DNA from: Hyphomicrobiales bacterium
Lineage (GTDB): Bacteria; Pseudomonadota; Alphaproteobacteria; Rhizobiales; Rhizobiaceae
DNA length: 64,000 nucleotides
Assembly: GCA_900470285.1 (NCBI GenBank)
Contig: UCAG01000005.1
Span: 440,921-504,920, forward strand
Direction of reading: 5' to 3'
Positions 27,841 through 37,035 of this stretch are shown here, piece after piece (positions within the stretch are counted from its first letter, which is position 1; the number at the start of each line of letters is the position of its first letter). The translations under genes were made by a program, and so were the position numbers. The notes beneath the pieces were generated by a model. The model did not search any database, had not been told where the DNA came from, and worked only from the letters and a program-made list of their open reading frames with translations.

Positions 27841-28977
27841 TCAGGCTAAAGTCACCTGATCACGGCCGGTCGCTTTACTGCTGTAAAGCGACACGTCAGC
27901 CCGTCTGTACAGACTTTCGAAATCCTCATTGTTTTCAAGTTCCGCAACGCCGACGCTGATTGTAAGAACCCCTGAGGCCAATGAGCCTTCATGCTCGATC
28001 TTCAATGCAGCAATCTGCTCACGCAGCCGTTCCAGAAGCTGTCCGGCCTGCTCAGTTGTACAATCATAAAAGAACAGTGCGAATTCCTCACCGCCAATTC
28101 TTGCCGCCATATCCTCACTGTGGCGCAGCGTAGCTTTGATTGTACCGGCAACATGTTTCAAAGCTTCATCACCTGCAGCATGACCGTAAACATCATTATA
28201 AAGTTTGAAATGATCCACATCGATCATTGCAAAGCACATAGGCTTCTCCAATGAGCGTCCCCTGCCCATCATTGTCTCAACATGCCGGGAAAACAGCCGG
28301 CGGTTTGCCAGACCTGTCAGAGAATCTGTGTCACGCTCTTTGCGCAGCTCCGCAATCATATCCATAAATGTGACAGCCAGCAGCCCGATACCTGTAATGA
28401 CGCCTATGACAGATATAGTAAATTGCAAAACCAGCCAGAACGAACCGGCAGAAAACTCGATGACCGGCGAGGTCGCCATTCTTTCTGCGGTCATAATTGT
28501 GCGAGGAAAGAAATGCAGACCGAGCGCTAAGATCAGCCAGAACAGTAATTTATCACCGGAATGACCGCGCAACAAAAAACGCGCCTGCAGGGCCGTGGCC
28601 AGAAAGATCGCCCCTATCCCCAGATTGATAATATAAATCCGGTAAAACAGATTTCGTTCGATATAATAATAATAAAATGTGCTGCCGACAATTGCGATCA
28701 TAAACAGAGCATGAAACCAATAGGGCAATTTTCTGCCTGACCGGATCAATACACCATGGGAAAAGAATAAAACGCCGGCAACATATAAAACTGCCGATAA
28801 AACGGCATTCTGACCGATATCTGCGGGAACAAATATGACCTGAACGAATGTGCCCAGCGCAACCAGCAGAAAAGCACAGCCAAATAGTCCGAGATGCGGC
28901 CGTGTCCGTTCAAGACGCCACACACCGAAAAACATCAGTGAAAACAAAAAGAAGAAAATCGGCGGCAGATAAATCAT
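27841..28977 (-). CDS. Membrane-bound diguanylate cyclase (GGDEF)
   Basis: A 378-residue protein with about six to seven N-terminal helices (residues 1-200) and a C-terminal GGDEF domain beginning RDTDSLTGLANRRLF. The active site reads RIGGEEFALFF, an accepted GGEEF variant, so c-di-GMP synthesis is expected. The inhibitory I-site RxxD five residues upstream is not intact (HSED), so product inhibition is probably absent. Its place next to an exopolysaccharide locus suggests it stimulates that polysaccharide or attachment; this is inference. Confidence 0.93.
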   Translation of the reverse strand: MIYLPPIFFFLFSLMFFGVWRLERTRPHLGLFGCAFLLVALGTFVQVIFVPADIGQNAVLSAVLYVAGVLFFSHGVLIRSGRKLPYWFHALFMIAIVGSTFYYYYIERNLFYRIYIINLGIGAIFLATALQARFLLRGHSGDKLLFWLILALGLHFFPRTIMTAERMATSPVIEFSAGSFWLVLQFTISVIGVITGIGLLAVTFMDMIAELRKERDTDSLTGLANRRLFSRHVETMMGRGRSLEKPMCFAMIDVDHFKLYNDVYGHAAGDEALKHVAGTIKATLRHSEDMAARIGGEEFALFFYDCTTEQAGQLLERLREQIAALKIEHEGSLASGVLTISVGVAELENNEDFESLYRRADVSLYSSKATGRDQVTLA

Positions 28978-29329
28978 AGCAAAGCAGTTTTCTTTTTCTC
29001 TGAGCCGGAAAACTGCCCGGATTTACTCATCCCACACACCCTCCGGCCGCATGCTCCCTGTATTCAGGCTGCACTCCCATATGCCGGTCTTTATTCTCCT
29101 GATAATTATTTTAACGGCTTTCATCAAGCAACATAAAATTTATTTCATGCATATAAGCAACTGCAGGTTCTTCTATTCACGGTTCCCCCTCTTTACGGGA
29201 ACCAAAACCCATTCCGCACGTTTTCATCCTGAGCAGATATTTCACTCTGCATTTGTCTGCACATTAAATTCCTGCAGACAAAGACCATCTTTTTACTATG
29301 TGCTGAACGTCAATAATGAGGGATATACT
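28978..29329. other. Intergenic region before the GlsB-like gene
   Basis: About 350 bp between divergent genes. A frame continues upstream of the GlsB-like gene from 29051, but it lacks family similarity and a ribosome binding site. No other structure recognised. Confidence 0.5.
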
Positions 29330-29581
29330 ATGGAAGATGCTCAGATCGGCTGGATTGCAGCCATAATCATCGGTGGTCTGGCCGGCTGGCTGGCCGAAAT
29401 GTTTATGAAAAGCGACCACGGCGTTTTCATGAATATTATTCTGGGTATTATCGGCGCTGCTGTCGCCAATGCCCTGCTCGGCCTGTTCGGCGTTGTACTC
29501 GGAGGCTGGCTCGGCTACCTGATCGCCGGTTTTATCGGGGCATGTATTCTGATTGCAGCGGGGCGCATGATCCGGCGGTAA
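29330..29581 (+). CDS. GlsB/YeaQ/YmgE family membrane protein
   Basis: An 83-residue inner-membrane protein with three glycine-rich helices: GWIAAIIIGGLAGWLAEMFMK, NIILGIIGAAVANALLGLFG and GWLGYLIAGFIGACILI. This is the transglycosylase-associated (Tlp) family linked to envelope stress, function not settled. GAGGG lies about 8 nt before the ATG at 29330. The DUF883 gene follows after 54 bp, probably in one stress-related unit. Confidence 0.92.
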   Translation: MEDAQIGWIAAIIIGGLAGWLAEMFMKSDHGVFMNIILGIIGAAVANALLGLFGVVLGGWLGYLIAGFIGACILIAAGRMIRR

Positions 29582-29635
29582 CTCCCCCGTCCGGTCAACA
29601 CTCCATTCCACAGTCAATGATTACGGAGAATGAAA

Positions 29636-29929
29636 ATGGCAGATAATGCTGACAATGCCCGTCAGGCAATGGAAGAACAGATTGCAGAACTGCGTGCGCA
29701 GATTGATGCGATGAGTAAATCTTTGAAACAGCGCGGTGAGGAAGTTGCAGACGAAGCCCGCACCCGCCTGAACGGTGCAGCCTCAACTATCAAAGAACAG
29801 GGACAGGCAACCGTATCTGTCATCCGCGAGAATCCGGGCACTGCTACGACAATCCTGAGCACAGCAGGTATTGCCGGTTTTGTGCTTGGCTTTCTTGTTG
29901 CCAGCTGCCGGAATGATACGCGCTGGTAA
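29636..29929 (+). CDS. DUF883/ElaB-YqjD-like protein
   Basis: A 97-residue protein: an amphipathic helical N-terminus with coiled-coil character (MEEQIAELRAQIDAMSKSL), ENPGTATTILSTAGIAGFVLGFL as the C-terminal membrane helix, and a short tail. Enterobacterial ElaB/YqjD are tail-anchored, stationary-phase, ribosome-associated proteins, so a stress role is likely. The ATG at 29636 has GGAG 7 nt away; another ATG at 29630 is too close to it. A strong terminator follows. Confidence 0.87.
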   Translation: MADNADNARQAMEEQIAELRAQIDAMSKSLKQRGEEVADEARTRLNGAASTIKEQGQATVSVIRENPGTATTILSTAGIAGFVLGFLVASCRNDTRW

Positions 29930-29960
29930 TAACCGCAATACTCCCTGACTGAAGCTCAAT

Positions 29961-29992
29961 AAAACAGCGCCGAAAATTTCCGGCGCTGTTTT
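29961..29992. terminator. Bidirectional terminator between DUF883 and eptA-like genes
   Basis: AAAACAGCGCCG-AAAATTTC-CGGCGCTGTTTT, symmetric with A and T runs. Confidence 0.93.
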
Positions 29993-29997
29993 GATAT

Positions 29998-31632
29998 TCA
30001 GGAAGCAGCTCCGTCACCGCGACAGGTATTGAAGATGTCCATATCCCTGTCATAGACGGTCGTTTTCACATTCATTAAACCCAGCACTGTATGAAACAAA
30101 TTATCATGAGATGCCGGATAATCCGCCAGAGTTTTGAGGCAAGCCTGTTTCAGGTCATTCTCTGTCAGAAAGTCCGGTGAAAACCAGCTGATAAACGGAA
30201 TAGCCGTTTGCTCCCGCGGTGCGATGAAATAAGGCATGGCATGAAGATACAGCCCTTTCTCGCCAAGAGATTCACCATGATCAGACATATAGATCATCGA
30301 TGAGGCAAACTCACTTTCTCTGGATTTCAGTAAACCAATAATTTCCGCCAATATTTTATCGGTATAAGCGATTGTATTGTCGTAGGCATTTACAATTTCC
30401 TGCTGAGTGCAGTCAGCGAAATTAGATGTTCGGCATGCAGGTTTGAAGATTTCCTGCTCCGGCGGGTAGCGCCGGTAATAAGCAGGGCCATGACTGCCGA
30501 GCATATGCAGCACGACAACAGTATTGGTTTGAAAACTCTCAAGCCGTGATGCCAGTGTGTCTACCAGCACCTGATCGTAACATTCGCCGCCTGCACAATT
30601 CGGATTGCCTTCCTGCAGAAGGCTCATATCAATTGTTTCAATGCGATCTGCCACACGTTTACTGCCGGTATTATTTTCAATCCATAAAGGCTGAATACCG
30701 GCATGTTTGAGCACATCCAGCAAGTTTTCAGACTGACGGAACTTCTTGCTGCTATATTCCGTACGCGGAAACGGGGAAAACATGCATGGCACGGAAACAG
30801 AAGTCTCTGTACCGCAACTGCTGACATCGGTGAAATTCAGAACACCACGCTCACGGAGCTTCGGATTTGTGTCCCGGTCATAGCCATTGAAACTGAAGTT
30901 CTGTGCCCGTGCTGTTTCACCGACCACAATCACCGTCAACCGCTTTTTATTATTGCCCTCTCGATATGGTTTGGTCTGTACAGCATCTGTGCCGAGCGGC
31001 TGAGCAATATAGGTGCGCTCATCATTGACCTTCACGAAATAACGAATGGTACTGCTGAGCGGCGCAAGCGGGTTAAGCCTGCCGGTGATTTCCGCCTTTT
31101 TCTCGCGAAACATCGAAGAAAAAGCACCAAAATCTGTCAGAAGCAAAGCAATACCGGCAATCATACAACCACTGATCAGCAAAGTATTGACCCATAATTT
31201 CTGCACGAAAGGCCGGTGCCTGATCTTCACGCAGATAATCAGTGCGGACGGCAGGCCGGCATAAAGCAGCATATTGATTACAAAATGCGTATTAATCAGA
31301 TGGCCGGATTCAGCCCTTGTGGTTGTCGCAGCATTTTCAATCATATTCGGTGTAATCAGAACGCCGAAATGATCAATAAAATATGCAGCGGCTGCAGACA
31401 CCGTCACAAAGAAAATCAATGCAGGTTTGATGAGATATGGCGCTGAAAATAAAACCAGCAAACAATAGGTCAGCAAAAATAATACCGCAGCAATAATACC
31501 GGTACTCAGAAAATCTCCTTTGAGATGATCCGCAATGAAAATGAAAGCGGCGCGGTTAAAAAATACAGTAATATAAATGGCCGTAATGAAACATAATAGA
31601 TTGCTCGCAACAGAAATTCTTTTGAATTTCAT
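29998..31632 (-). CDS. Phosphoethanolamine transferase, EptA/sulfatase family
   Basis: A 544-residue inner-membrane enzyme that moves phosphoethanolamine from phosphatidylethanolamine to a lipid A or core sugar on the periplasmic side. Five helices fill the first about 165 residues. The catalytic domain has the nucleophile threonine in VVVGETARAQNFSFNGY (about residue 240) and metal ligands in MSDHGESLGEKGLYLHAMPY. Conserved cysteine pairs (SSCGTETSVPCM-like, CYDQ, CRTSNFADC) fit the disulfides of EptA. Products of this family can lower susceptibility to cationic peptides. It is monocistronic, with a long A+T-rich upstream region. Confidence 0.93.
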   Translation of the reverse strand: MKFKRISVASNLLCFITAIYITVFFNRAAFIFIADHLKGDFLSTGIIAAVLFLLTYCLLVLFSAPYLIKPALIFFVTVSAAAAYFIDHFGVLITPNMIENAATTTRAESGHLINTHFVINMLLYAGLPSALIICVKIRHRPFVQKLWVNTLLISGCMIAGIALLLTDFGAFSSMFREKKAEITGRLNPLAPLSSTIRYFVKVNDERTYIAQPLGTDAVQTKPYREGNNKKRLTVIVVGETARAQNFSFNGYDRDTNPKLRERGVLNFTDVSSCGTETSVSVPCMFSPFPRTEYSSKKFRQSENLLDVLKHAGIQPLWIENNTGSKRVADRIETIDMSLLQEGNPNCAGGECYDQVLVDTLASRLESFQTNTVVVLHMLGSHGPAYYRRYPPEQEIFKPACRTSNFADCTQQEIVNAYDNTIAYTDKILAEIIGLLKSRESEFASSMIYMSDHGESLGEKGLYLHAMPYFIAPREQTAIPFISWFSPDFLTENDLKQACLKTLADYPASHDNLFHTVLGLMNVKTTVYDRDMDIFNTCRGDGAAS

Positions 31633-32076
31633 AGTTCACCTGTTCGACGTTAAAAAACGCACAGATTCAATATCTTTATCAAGAAACAACACGTTTTTGA
31701 GCAAGCTACAAAGCGGATCAAAATCGTTTGAATAAAAATGAGCGTTTTGAAAAATTTTTATAAAAATCAATAAATTACAATAAGTTATAAATTTTACCTT
31801 TGAGATTTCCTCTCCAAAATTGAAGCACCGGCTTCCGGGCGAAATTGTGACATCTCAATCAAAGCAGGAGTATATTCAGATAAAGCTCCTGTTCCCCTAA
31901 TCAGTTTTCAGGCTCCGGAATATAGCTCCCCGCTTTATTCGCACCGCTTCAAAAAGTCTTGTTTCAACTTCCCGTAACTGAGCTATGATGGAGTGAATAA
32001 AGTTCTATTTCTCAACCGCTTACGGTGACCGCCAGAGACTTTCCTGCGGCACTGCAGTCAGAAGGACAGACTTGTG
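31633..32076. other. A+T-rich intergenic region between eptA-like and HTH genes
   Basis: About 440 bp without a gene, very A+T-rich from 31660 to 31800. A possible promoter toward the HTH gene is TTGTTT (31959) with CTATGA (31983), 18 bp apart. No repeat of the two element families is here. Confidence 0.4.
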
Positions 32077-32376
32077 ATGATTACCGGCCCGCAATCTAAA
32101 GCTGCCCGCGCATTAATTGAACTCAGCCGTGAAAGACTGTCATCATTCTCAGGCATTGATATCCGTGTGATTGAGCTATTTGAACGAAAACTTGAAACAC
32201 CGGATGAAACTGTCCTTGCAGCGCTGCAAAAAGCCCTTGAAGATGCCGGAGCTGTATTTATTCCGGAAAATGGCGGCGGTATTGGCGTAAGATTGAAATT
32301 TACACGATCCGAAGCACGACGGCTTTCAACACTGGAAAGCGAAGGCGGCATTGTCGCCTATGACGAAGTTCCTTAG
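32077..32376 (+). CDS. Small XRE-type helix-turn-helix protein
   Basis: A 99-residue protein with one helix-turn-helix of the Xre kind: KAARALIELSRERLSSFSGIDIRVIELFERK, then DETVLAALQKALEDAGAVFIPENGGGIGVRL, a C-terminal pattern common in short rhizobial regulators of this type. It is probably a DNA-binding regulator with unknown targets. AAGGA lies upstream; a GTG three bases earlier in frame (32074) is an equally spaced alternative start. Confidence 0.8.
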   Translation: MITGPQSKAARALIELSRERLSSFSGIDIRVIELFERKLETPDETVLAALQKALEDAGAVFIPENGGGIGVRLKFTRSEARRLSTLESEGGIVAYDEVP

Positions 32377-32623
32377 CGGCATAATCTGTCAGATATCATA
32401 AATGCGCCACGGGCAGATCAAAGCACAGAAGCTTTCTGTCTTTATCTGTCCGTAAAGGTGTTTTTCCCGGCTCCGGAAGCGATCTGTTCAAAGGTAAAAC
32501 AAACCGGTAAGAACTCAGGCTGTTCGCACCATCTTTTATTTCGTTCCTGCCTGCCAGAACTCCTCAGCCTGTCAAAATGATTTCATGCTGAGCAGGACTG
32601 CTGCCAATCACACCGAGGCACAT

Positions 32624-32968
32624 ATGGCTGATTATCTCAAGCCGATCTTACTGCTTTGCGCATCCAACATCTTCATGACATTTGCCTGGTACGGGCATCT
32701 CAAATTTACAAACAAACCGCTTTTGCTGGTCATAATCGTCAGTTGGCTGATCGCTTTTGCTGAATATTGCCTTGCAGTTCCGGCCAACAGAATGGGGCAT
32801 GGCATCTACAGTGCCGCAGAACTCAAAACCATTCAGGAAGTCATTACTCTCAGCGTATTTGCCGGATTTTCCGTGCTGTATCTGGGGGAAAGCATAACCA
32901 TCAATCATATGATTGGTTTTGCATTTATCTGCCTTGGCGCTTTTTTTGTATTTAAAGGGCCATTTTAG
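32624..32968 (+). CDS. DUF486 membrane protein (DMT superfamily)
   Basis: A 114-residue protein with four hydrophobic helices: LKPILLLCASNIFMTFAWYGHL, KPLLLVIIVSWLIAFAEYCL, QEVITLSVFAGFSVLYLGE and MIGFAFICLGAFFVF. The FMTFAWYGHLK and PANRMG motifs are typical of DUF486, a half-size relative of small multidrug and metabolite transporters. Function unknown. ATG at 32624 follows GAGG; the frame is open upstream to 32585 but without a family match. Confidence 0.88.
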   Translation: MADYLKPILLLCASNIFMTFAWYGHLKFTNKPLLLVIIVSWLIAFAEYCLAVPANRMGHGIYSAAELKTIQEVITLSVFAGFSVLYLGESITINHMIGFAFICLGAFFVFKGPF

Positions 32969-33008
32969 AGATATACAAAATACCTCCCTTCCCTCAACAG
33001 AGAGTGAC

Positions 33009-33527
33009 ATGATGAAACTGAATATTTCCGCAATCACTTTAATGAGTGTTCTTATTTCAGGCGCAGCATCCGCAGAGGAACTGACCGTTGAAGGCTCCGG
33101 TATTACACGTGATATTGCCTGTTCTTCGAATGATATCGGCATTTACGGTGTGAAGAATACGATCAAACTCACCGGCCGGTGTGATGATGTTGTTATTCAC
33201 GGCAGCGATCATCAAGTGACATTTGAAGAAGCCAATGATGTATCAGTGACCGGTTCAAATAATAAAGTGACCGGTGGTCGTGTGAATGACCTCTCTGTAG
33301 ACGTGGCCAACCATGAAGTCACAGCCACATTACGCTCCAATGATAATGACAGGGCAGAGCTTGAAGTGAGCGGTGCACAAAATGTGGTGAATGTTACCCT
33401 GGAAAGTGACACCAAAATCGAAGTCGGGGGTGTTGGCCATAAAATCAACTGGTCTGTCGCATCAGGCGTTAAAGATCCGGCGATTTCAATTTACGGCGCC
33501 GATCACGAGGTCAGGAAAGCCAACTAA
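33009..33527 (+). CDS. Exported DUF3060 protein
   Basis: A 172-residue secreted or periplasmic protein. Signal peptide MKLNISAITLMSVLISGAASA, then repeated short strands with G-x-x-N/H-x-V/I patterns (IYGVKNTIKL, IHGSDHQVTF, VTGSNNKVTG, VSGAQNVVNV, IYGADHEVRK) that suggest a beta-helix, as in DUF3060. Function unknown. ATG at 33009 follows AGAGAG; an adjacent ATG at 33012 is possible. A terminator follows at 33585. Confidence 0.85.
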   Translation: MMKLNISAITLMSVLISGAASAEELTVEGSGITRDIACSSNDIGIYGVKNTIKLTGRCDDVVIHGSDHQVTFEEANDVSVTGSNNKVTGGRVNDLSVDVANHEVTATLRSNDNDRAELEVSGAQNVVNVTLESDTKIEVGGVGHKINWSVASGVKDPAISIYGADHEVRKAN

Positions 33528-33584
33528 CCTTGTTTGCCTGCTTCCGGCACATTCATAGCAATCTGCCGATTATATGAGGTAAGA

Positions 33585-33620
33585 ACAGTTCAGGGAAAAC
33601 AATCATCCCTGACTGTTTTG
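33585..33620 (+). terminator. Terminator after the DUF3060 gene
   Basis: ACAGTTCAGGGA pairs with TCCCTGACTGT (one bulged T), followed by TTTTGATG. Confidence 0.75.
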
Positions 33621-33758
33621 ATGCGGCAATGTAATATTTTAAACCGTCACAAGGATCTGCTTACCGCTCTATCCGGCTCTTTCCTCCCACTTAATTGTGG
33701 TTTTCACCACTGAGGAACTATGTTCTCATTTCCTTCTTTTCGAATGAAGGAATTCATA

Positions 33759-34031
33759 ATGCGCTCTTATTCACTTATTTATATAACTGCATTATCCGCT
33801 TTCGCCATGAGCGCAAATGCTGAGGCTGCATCAACAACTGCGAAACGCCCTGCTTTTACAATCAATGCAGACCAGACAAAACAGTTATCAAAAACTGTCT
33901 CCCAGTTCAGCGGCAATGTGGTTATCAAATTGGGAGCCACAGAAATCAAAACAAATAAAGCGAAACTGGTTACGGCACCTGACAAAATAACAGTCTACAC
34001 GGACACATTTGTCGCCACAGCGAAAAAATGA
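33759..34031 (+). CDS. Small exported protein, LptA/OstA-like
   Basis: A 90-residue exported protein: signal peptide (SLIYITALSAFAMSANAEA) and then one short beta-rich stretch FTINADQTKQLSKTVSQFSGNVVIKLGATEIKTNKAKLV, which resembles the ADQ..Q..K..F.GNV.I motif of LptA/OstA repeats. At this size it would be a single beta-jellyroll strip, not a full LptA bridge. The ATG at 33759 has GAAGGA about 8 nt before it; ATGs at 33720 and 33744 are less well placed. Function uncertain. Confidence 0.7.
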   Translation: MRSYSLIYITALSAFAMSANAEAASTTAKRPAFTINADQTKQLSKTVSQFSGNVVIKLGATEIKTNKAKLVTAPDKITVYTDTFVATAKK

Positions 34032-34210
34032 TCCGATAGCTCCCTCTCCCATGTTCTGATTTTACTGCTGTTTTCAGGAATAGCGGCGAAACAAAACCAT
34101 GCCAATCAGGCTATGAACGAAAGATTTAATGTCGAGGCAATAAACATCTGTGCGGCTTATCCTTTTGAAGGCAGGTGAGCCGTTTTACATCGGTTTCAAG
34201 CTTTGAAACA

Positions 34211-34287
<77 letters not shown>

Positions 34288-34362
34288 AACACCTAAAAGC
34301 CCTAGAATAGAAAGGCTTTTTTGGCAAGAGATTAAAGCTCGCAAAGAACAACGGAAGACTCT

Positions 34363-35187
34363 TTATGCCTTGAAAGGTATCTTCCGCAGGATATGTCCTT
34401 TCATTAGCAAAAGCCTGATGAATAAAATTGCCTGTCCGATTTTAGTGACTGATCTGGTCAATTCACGTTTAGCTTTTTTAAGGCCTTTAGGTTTCTCATC
34501 ATTGCTTGCGGTTATAACCGTCTTGTCCGGATAGTGCCCACGTTGCAGCTCTATGTCACTGATAAGACAGCCTTCACCTTTTGAAGTCCCTGCCGCTGCC
34601 TGCCGCCCTAAAGCAGGAACAATTTGATAAATATTATGCCTGTGAAGTGATTTTCCAAAAACATCGCCATCTATACAATCCATTCCGGGTGTGAAACGGT
34701 CGACAATTTCTTTGGCAGCTTTCCGGCTGATAATGTACAGAGCCGCTCCGGAATGATGAGACAAAAGACGCGATAAATAGCGTGTTTTATTCAGCTTAAT
34801 CCGCTTGCTTGAAATAGTTGTCACCATCAAAGACGTTTCAAGCTTAACCAGATCAGCATCTTGCGGAATCCAACTATCCGAACAAAGGTAATCCTTTGCA
34901 TCTGCTGAAACGTATATATCATCTTCCATAACGGCAGCATATTCATCGGCACCAGCAATGATTTTCCTCATAATCATCAAGTGTGTTGCACCGCAAGCAA
35001 TATCACCTGCTGATAAGTCAAAACCCGCGACACCTTGCGATCTGTAATCAGAAAGCTCCTGTAGTGAAAATTTCTGCCCGTCAATCGCAGAAACCCTCTC
35101 AAACGGAATATCCAGATCAGAAAGCATCTTTGACATTCGCGTCATTCTCTCCGGTGCACGGTCAAGATTGATCAGATAACATTTCAT
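34363..35187 (-). CDS. Glycosyltransferase family 25 (LPS-type), copy A
   Basis: A 274-residue GT25 enzyme: CYLINLDRAPERMTRM at the start, FERVSAIDGQ, GAT/CxxSH-like CGATHLMIMRKII and the acidic AVMEDDIYVS metal site. Family members add galactose or related sugars to lipopolysaccharide or lipooligosaccharide in the cytoplasm. It ends with a basic tail of about 50 residues that may contact the membrane. The gene looks more A+T-rich than the metabolic genes around it. A second GT25 gene lies 39 bp upstream on the same strand. Confidence 0.9.
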   Translation of the reverse strand: MKCYLINLDRAPERMTRMSKMLSDLDIPFERVSAIDGQKFSLQELSDYRSQGVAGFDLSAGDIACGATHLMIMRKIIAGADEYAAVMEDDIYVSADAKDYLCSDSWIPQDADLVKLETSLMVTTISSKRIKLNKTRYLSRLLSHHSGAALYIISRKAAKEIVDRFTPGMDCIDGDVFGKSLHRHNIYQIVPALGRQAAAGTSKGEGCLISDIELQRGHYPDKTVITASNDEKPKGLKKAKRELTRSVTKIGQAILFIRLLLMKGHILRKIPFKA

Positions 35188-35226
35188 CGATGCTTCCCCC
35201 GGCTTTTTCAGCTCAATAAATCAACA

Positions 35227-36012
35227 TCAGAGAACGTCAATAATCATTCTTTTTTCTGTCGCAAAACGCTTCACTTTAGAAACACCTCTTTTAAGCTCAC
35301 GGATAATTTTTTGCTTTTTCGAAAGGGTGCCCCGTTTTTTTTGCACCATGTGAACTACAGAGCGCTCTTCAATATTTTGCCCCAGAAGCAGAGCTTCAGG
35401 CGTCAGAACCTGTTCCTGAGCACAGATCGCGGGAACCATTTGATAAATATTATTCTGCGCATAAACTTCACAGCGCGGATCGAACAAGAAATGGTCAATC
35501 GGAGCCGGCATATATTGCCGCGTCAATGAGAGCAACTGCACAGCAATCTCTCTGGAGATAAGATAGCCGCCTGTACCGGATTGAAAACTCAACATTCTTT
35601 TTAAATGCCGGTCATGAACAGAAATCTGTTCCCATCTTTTAAAATAAACCTTCATTTTAAAAGTCTCGAACCGCAGCAAATCAATTCCGGCAGGAACCCA
35701 GTTCGCATTTTTCAGAAAATCAGCAGCTTTTGCGGTCAGAATTATATCATCTTCGAAAATTGCTGCATATTTGTCATTGCTGGCAACCAGAAGCTCCCAG
35801 CATTTCCGATGGCTCATAAAACAGGCGAACTCTGACGGAGTGGGCTTTGGCCAATCCTCACTCAGACCAATCTTTGCAATATCATCCGGCTCAAGATTAC
35901 GTCCGTCCACCGCCGGAACTCTTTCAAATTGCAGTTTCAATTGACTAAACTGATGGTGACAATGAGCAAGTCTGTCAGCACTTCTGTCCAGATTAATAAC
36001 AAGTGTTTTCAT
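35227..36012 (-). CDS. Glycosyltransferase family 25 (LPS-type), copy B
   Basis: A 261-residue GT25 enzyme. TLVINLDRSADRLAHC, FERVPAVDGRNL, ACFMSHRKCWELL and AAIFEDDIILT match the family motifs better than copy A (the C-x-x-SH is intact). Both copies end with a basic region (KKQKIIRELKRGVSKVKRFA here). The two are likely a diverged duplication and act in turn on a surface glycolipid. It is 13 bp downstream of the GT32-like gene and co-transcribed with it. Confidence 0.92.
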   Translation of the reverse strand: MKTLVINLDRSADRLAHCHHQFSQLKLQFERVPAVDGRNLEPDDIAKIGLSEDWPKPTPSEFACFMSHRKCWELLVASNDKYAAIFEDDIILTAKAADFLKNANWVPAGIDLLRFETFKMKVYFKRWEQISVHDRHLKRMLSFQSGTGGYLISREIAVQLLSLTRQYMPAPIDHFLFDPRCEVYAQNNIYQMVPAICAQEQVLTPEALLLGQNIEERSVVHMVQKKRGTLSKKQKIIRELKRGVSKVKRFATEKRMIIDVL

Positions 36013-36025
36013 ATGTCACCCAGCA

Positions 36026-36781
36026 TCATGAATTCAGAATTTCATCCATCGGGCTACCCGCAGGAATATTATTTAGTTTCAAACGGGAACTATACAAATG
36101 AAGTGCAGATGAACGTCCTGATGTCAGGTTAAGAACTGAAAGTCCTGGTTCATAAAGCAAATTTGTACATTCGAAATGCATATTATAAAATGTGTCTATG
36201 CTCGATACATGATCCGTCAAATTCAGTTCACGAACATAATGTGTTAAAAGCTGCGGCCCGATCACACCCCAAGGCTGATCTGCTACATGAACAGGAAATC
36301 CAAGTTTTTTCCGCAATATCATCCTGTTTCTTCGGCGGGTCTTCAGCCACGGAGGAATAAAGTAACTATCCTCGGAGGCCTCCAGGATTTTTTTTAATAA
36401 ATGGCTTTCAGCAGGAATTTTAAGAACCGCATTACATATCAGCTCGGAACTTTCCCAACCGAAAATATATTCAGCTTCGGCAAAAGGCTTCAGGCAATAA
36501 ACATCACAGTCAACATAAAGCCCCATATTTTCTCGCTGAATGCGATAGCGATAAATGTCAGAGGCAAAAGCCAGTCTGCTGTTTTTTCGAAAAATTTCAA
36601 TTTCCTGTAAAGACATCAGCTTGCTTGCATCAAATAATCTGACACCTTCAGGAACATCTTCCGGCACTCCGAAAGAATGCAATACGACATCATAGCCATT
36701 GCGTAAAAACGATCTCAAACAAGCTGCATGAATTGGGCCAAGCTGTTTGCCGATCCAAACTGTGTTCACAATATTTGACAT
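36026..36781 (-). CDS. DXD-motif glycosyltransferase (GT32-like)
   Basis: A 251-residue enzyme: IVNTVWIGKQLGPIHAACLRSFLRNGYDVVLHS, then the sugar-nucleotide/metal segment SDIYRYRIQRENMGLYVDCDVYCLKPF with Asp-x-Asp (DCD), as in the Gly_transf_sug (TcdA/OCH1-like) family. It probably adds a sugar to a surface glycan. It is first of three co-directional glycosyltransferase genes. ATG at 36781 was chosen; a TTG just before it is unnecessary. The upstream 250 bp probably hold the promoter. Confidence 0.88.
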   Translation of the reverse strand: MSNIVNTVWIGKQLGPIHAACLRSFLRNGYDVVLHSFGVPEDVPEGVRLFDASKLMSLQEIEIFRKNSRLAFASDIYRYRIQRENMGLYVDCDVYCLKPFAEAEYIFGWESSELICNAVLKIPAESHLLKKILEASEDSYFIPPWLKTRRRNRMILRKKLGFPVHVADQPWGVIGPQLLTHYVRELNLTDHVSSIDTFYNMHFECTNLLYEPGLSVLNLTSGRSSALHLYSSRLKLNNIPAGSPMDEILNS

Positions 36782-37035
36782 CAATTCCTCATTACGCCGG
36801 TCTGCTCTAACTAAACCAAAATTGCAGTTTGTAAATGTTTTATAGAACCGTCCTTATACTGTTATCCTCATTCCATTTTTCAGCTCTGACACCAAATGCA
36901 ATTATTTCCTGAGCGGTTCAAAGCTGCATCAAATGTGAACTATTTCCGCTAGTGTTTAATTTTCATCGCTTTTAAAATCGCGCTTGACCGCATATAAAAA
37001 CAAGAACATTATAGGAACAAACAGAGGATTCTATA

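Noticed and set aside
29051-29329. N-terminal extension of the GlsB-like gene
   Set aside because: The frame is open but the family starts at 29330, where a GAGGG site is correctly placed; the extension shows no protein-like pattern.
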